Shown piece after piece: positions 60,063 through 64,000 of a stretch of DNA of 64,000 nt. The stretch covers positions 1,488,001 through 1,552,000 of the forward strand of contig JARKIF010000009.1 of the NCBI GenBank assembly GCA_029378245.1. The letters run 5' to 3'. The notes under the pieces were generated by a model. It worked only from the letters and a program-made list of their open reading frames with translations. It did no database searches and was not told where the DNA came from. A program made the position numbers and the translations under genes. This DNA is from Roridomyces roridus (lineage: Eukaryota; Basidiomycota; Agaricomycetes; Agaricales; Mycenaceae). Each line of letters opens with the position of its first letter. Positions within the stretch are counted from its first letter, which is position 1.

Positions 60063-62643
60063 ATGTCCACCGCCATACGTATCGACTGGGACAAAGTCAA
60101 CCACCCCGAACCTGTTCTAACGCGTTTCTCCAGCCGTCGGTCAGTGGTGTACAGTGCCAAGGGTATAGTTGCCGCCTCCCAGCCTCTTGCCGTCGAATGC
60201 GGGCTGGAAATTTTGCGCAAGGGTGGGAACGCAGGTATGTATGCTGTTACTCTGCCCACACGCAAGTGTGCTCACATTTCGCCCCGAAAGCTGATGCAGC
60301 CGTCGCGTATGTCTGCACCTAATCCTGGGAACGGGACTCAGTGGCCTTCACAGAACATCCGCCGCTCTCAACGTGACAGAGCCGAGCTGCTGCGGCATCG
60401 GTGGGTTAGTGCACCTTCTTCCATGACTCAATGTCGACGCTAAATCGGTTTAGCGACGCGTTCTGTTTATTCTACGACGCCAAAACCAAGACAGTCAAGG
60501 CATTGAACGGGTGAATCTTGCGTTCTTCTATGCTCTGCATTTCATAACTTGTTCAAGGTCGGGTCACTCTCCGCAAAAGTTGACTTTGGAGTATGCCCGA
60601 GAGCATGGATTGACTGGCAGCTCTATTCCTCTGACGGACCTTAACTCTGTCACTGTCCCAGGTTCGTGCATTCATGTGCTCAAACCCAAAAGAATAATCC
60701 GAATAGGCGCCGCCGCCGCTTGGGTCGATACCGTGGAGCGCTTCGGCAGCGGCAATGTCTCTGTTGCCGAGGTTTTCGAGCCTGCTATTAGATTGGCAGA
60801 GGAAGGGTACCTACTTCAATATCTGTGAACTTGATCTCTGACGCGCCAGCAGTGTTCCAGTGTCTGAAATTAACAGTTTATCCTGGCAAAAATCCGAGGT
60901 AAGTGGTCCCCTTAAGAGCCTTCATTTCCCAACTCTGCACCAGCACCTGATCAAAAATGCATCACCCAACGGCGACGAAATGCTCGTAGACGGGAAAGCG
61001 CCGCTTCCAGGGCAGATAATCAAACTTCCCAATCTCGCACAGACCTTTAGGGAAGTTGCTACAAAGGGGAAGGATGGGTTCTATAAAGGAAGGGTCGCTG
61101 AAGCGATCGTCGAGCTCATCCAGAGCAAGGGCGGTGTGCATGGAGCTCGAGGATCTGGCCAAGCATCAGACAACTTTTGTAGAGCCTATCAAGTACACCT
61201 ATGCTGGGGAAGTTACTTTGTACGAGTGTCCACCCAATGGACAAGGTCGGTTCTTTTTCTCCGTCAGTAACTTATGCTGATTGACTGTAGGATTAACGGC
61301 TCTCATAGCACTCGGCATACTCGAGAGCCTCCAAGAGCAGGGCATCATCAAGCCTCTCCTGGAGATGGAACACAATTCACCAGAATATTTGCACGTTCTG
61401 ATCGAGGCTCTTCGGTTTGTGCCATGTTAAAATTGTCGCTCTCGTTCTGACGAAATGGACTGCAGACTTGCATTTGCCGGTATGATTTGTCCATGATTTC
61501 GGAGTGTATTATTCATATTGCCCCAGACACTCAATGGTACGTGGCGGATCCAGACATGGAGCACGTTCCCGTGGAGAAGTTGTTGAGCAAGGTTCGTTTC
61601 ATTTTGTTCTCTAGTCCATAAATAAATCTGCCAACTTCAGGAATACCTCGCATCCCGAGCGAAGCTCATCGATCCGCTCAAGACCAATCCCAATGTTGTT
61701 CATGTTGGTTGCTAGTTTCCTCAAGTTCTTCCTCCAGACTGATACTTTCGTGTAGGGCAACCCAACGGCCTCTTCCGACACTGCAAGTCTCATCTTCGCC
61801 CAGGCCGGACATATCAGCTTATTCAATCTATAGGTTTATTTCACGGTCGCTGACCAGTGGGGCAATGCATGCAGTTACATTCAAAGCAACTATGCTGGTG
61901 CATTCCCACGTTCTCTTTGTTCCCGTCGGCCAGCTGACTCACCATTTGCTAGGTTTTGGAACTGGCGGTGAATTAGCTCTTTCATCAGTACAGAACGTAT
62001 CTAATTTCCCCGAAAGCGATACCCAAAGGTTGTGGCTTCACACTGCAAAACCGAGGGAGTGGGTTTGTATTATCGGAGAACCATCCAAATGCTCTCAAGG
62101 TTGGAATTTGTCAATTCAGTCTGAACACTGGCCAACTTGTATTTCCAGGGTGGCAAACGGCCATACCACACCATAATTCCCGCCATGGCGACTCGTGGTG
62201 ATGAGCTCTTCTTGAGCTACGGTGTGATGGGTGGGTTCATGCAGGTATATGGTCCATCTTTCCGAGAGCATCCACTCATAGAGATCTCAGCCGCAAGGTC
62301 ACATCCAAGTCTTGCAAGGAATGCTGAGAGGTTTTACACCCAAGCCGCCCTGGACTCTCCCCGGTTCTGCATATCCGCTGGTAGCCCAGATAACCAAGCG
62401 GGCGATACGGGCAATGCAGGGCGATATAAACAGCGAGGTTTACATTGAAGAAGGCATCCCGCTCGAGACTGTCGAGAAACTGCGAGCCATGGGACACTGA
62501 CGCCCGTCAGGCAACCGGATTCGCCCGTGGCATGCTGGGTCGCGGGCAGGTTATTCAAAAGCTGCCGGATCCGTCAGGGCGCTTCGTATGGGCCGCAGGT
62601 TCCGACTTGCGGGCGGACTGGCCATGCAGCACCTCAGGCATAA
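60063..62643 (+). CDS. Gamma-glutamyltranspeptidase-family protein
   Basis: Ntn-hydrolase family that cleaves gamma-glutamyl bonds of glutathione. Blocks in order: [115 protein letters not shown], a [20 protein letters not shown] region whose preceding [11 protein letters not shown] holds the nucleophile Thr/Ser zone, and [16 protein letters not shown]. No N-terminal signal anchor is obvious, which favours the cytosolic subgroup. More than twelve introns, one with a GCAAGT donor (61783-61833). Four one-base breaks (61139, about 62340, 62419-62421 and about 62618) affect the C-terminal half. The other splice sites and codons look functional. Confidence 0.82.
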
Positions 62644-62715
62644 GTCCAGGTACTCTTTAAATGTAAATTTAGTTTGGTCCGAGGTATATATTCCAAGAGG
62701 TATAGCGGAAGCGAA

Positions 62716-64000
62716 CTACATGCGTCTTTGGCGCTCGCTTCCCACTGTGAAAAATGGTCAAACATGACTCGTGTGGAAGACAGAACGAACCTGCTTGATG
62801 TCTCCGGTACTCCCGCAGCTCTTGTGTAGAGTCCGGCCCCTGGATCTTGAAAAACAAAGATGCATTAGAGTGAGTGCAGAGTACTGCGCATTGCTTACCT
62901 TGCCCCATCCAGCGAGCGGAACAACAATGGCAGTGGCATTATCCTCGCCTCCGAGCTCTTCCGAGAAAGCAAGTATTTGTTCTGCAGCTGCTTGGGGATT
63001 CGGTGCATGGCGGGCAAGATCTACAACTTCGCTGTCGGACAATATTGAGGAAATACCATCCGAGATGAGGACAAGATAAGCCCATTGCGACCCTATGGCG
63101 AGAAGATCAGTTTGGGACAGGCATTATAGCGTCTCGACGGACCTTCGAGGAGTTTGGTGCGAACTTCAGGTTCTGGAGTAACACCAAATTTCTTGTACCG
63201 CAAATCACCAAGACATCGTGTATTGGCGAGGGCTCCCATCCAGCTGAAACTGCGCCTTGAGAGAAAGCTCGTGATAACCCGAAACATACTCACCGGGATT
63301 CTCCAAAAGAATCTGTAATGAGAGACGAACCCATCATTCGACGCAGTCGGATAGACTCGACACGGGCATCGGCATGGTGGTTTTCAGTCATAGGAAAGAC
63401 TTTTCCGCCATCCGTCGAGCAAAGCAGTACGCGCGTATCTCTTGAATAGAGTTGAACGCGAGAATAACGAATACAAGCAGACAAACCCGCAGTGTGCAAC
63501 ACTGACGCGAATCGAGTCAGGCTTTGAACAGTAGACATACAGGACACGCACGTCAATGCCAACTTTTGAGAAGATAGAAACGCAGAAGAGTCCAACGAGT
63601 GCAAGATAGCCACAGAAGCTGTCGCTCCACAACTCTGAGCCATCTTGTCGCTGGACAAAATGCGATCGACCTCGAAGAAAGCGAGAGTCATGCGAGCTTC
63701 GAGATCCAGAGGCGGGCCTTGTGCGGTGTCGATCCAAGGAGCCAATGCGCCGCCCTTGAAGCGCTTGAAGTAGCCGCCAAGGCTTTGAATCCAGGTATAG
63801 AGCTCCGGAATCATTGCCTTGTCCACACCCTCGACGAGCTTCTGTAACAATTCTTGGCTGAGATATTGCGACACTCCCGATCCACCATGCCCGTCGTATA
63901 CACCGACGAAAAGTGCTTGTTTTGCAAGGCCGTCATTTGAGGGTTCCCATTCTATTCCATGGGCCTTTTTGACACTACTATGTAACTCCTCCGGCTCCAG
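62716..64000 (-). CDS. PP2C-type Ser/Thr phosphatase (partial, N-terminus beyond window)
   Basis: Metal-dependent phosphatase. The window begins inside LEPEELHSSVKKAHGIEWEP; then the metal-binding VGVYDGHGGSGVSQYLSQEL, RMTLAFFEVDRILSS, SCGATASVAILHSLDSSAF, RVLLCSTDGGKVFPMTENHH, WMGALANTRCLGDLRYKKFG, LVLISDGISSILSDSEVVDL and GGEDNATAIVVPLAGWGK, closing QAVGSERQRRM. DGHGG, SDGIS and EDNAT supply the Asp ligands. The set resembles fungal Ptc6-like or PPTC7-neighbouring enzymes, some of which are mitochondrial; the targeting sequence would be to the right of the window. It is tail to tail with the transpeptidase, 72 bases apart. Confidence 0.85.

Overview
The window looks like a nuclear contig from a filamentous basidiomycete, most likely an Agaricomycete. 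Genes are dense and lie on both strands, and most are broken by many 46-60 base introns with fungal donors (GTACGT, GTGAGT, GTGCGT) and CTGAC/CTAAC-like branch sites. Fungal lineage families are present: an LCCL-domain membrane protein, Yhm2, Cgr1, Nrde2, a Byr4-type protein and Sec39. I see no transposon, CRISPR array, rRNA, tRNA or secondary-metabolite cluster. Species-level placement is not possible from sequence alone.

Layout. 0-10.5 kb: 3' end of an unidentified gene, Rab GDI, a two-Myb (Rap1-like) protein, methylmalonate-semialdehyde dehydrogenase, low-molecular-weight tyrosine phosphatase, an SH3BGRL-like thioredoxin-fold protein, seipin and a conserved orphan. 10.5-11.7 kb: the longest gene-poor stretch. 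11.7-25 kb: a lipocalin-like orphan, a RecQ1-type helicase, the LCCL protein, a Ser/Pro-rich protein, Cgr1 and Vps18. 25-32 kb: a histidine phosphatase, a long coiled-coil protein, the Yhm2 mitochondrial carrier and a Mpv17/PMP22 protein. 32-42 kb: TRAPPC8/Trs85, a WW protein, an orphan and Sec39. 42-52 kb: nitrilase, Nip7, Nrde2 and a Byr4-type protein. 52-64 kb: UreD, mitochondrial uL2, a Gon7-like protein, an m-AAA protease, a WRAP73 WD protein, mitochondrial uS17, prefoldin subunit 6, gamma-glutamyltranspeptidase and a PP2C phosphatase cut by the right edge.

Themes. No operon-like pathway is visible; these are mostly housekeeping genes. Many act in membrane traffic and organelle identity (GDI, Vps18, TRAPPC8, Sec39, seipin, PMP22) or in mitochondria (uL2m, uS17m, m-AAA protease, Yhm2, MMSDH). 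Neighbours often share short divergent promoters, down to 17 bases between start codons.

Most unusual. The Yhm2 gene appears to contain two consecutive three-nucleotide exons. At least eight introns need GC donors. One intron, possibly two, fits only AT...AA ends. A cluster of ACGCG boxes lies between the RecQ gene and its neighbour. About fourteen single-base frame breaks in conserved genes suggest residual consensus errors rather than pseudogenes.
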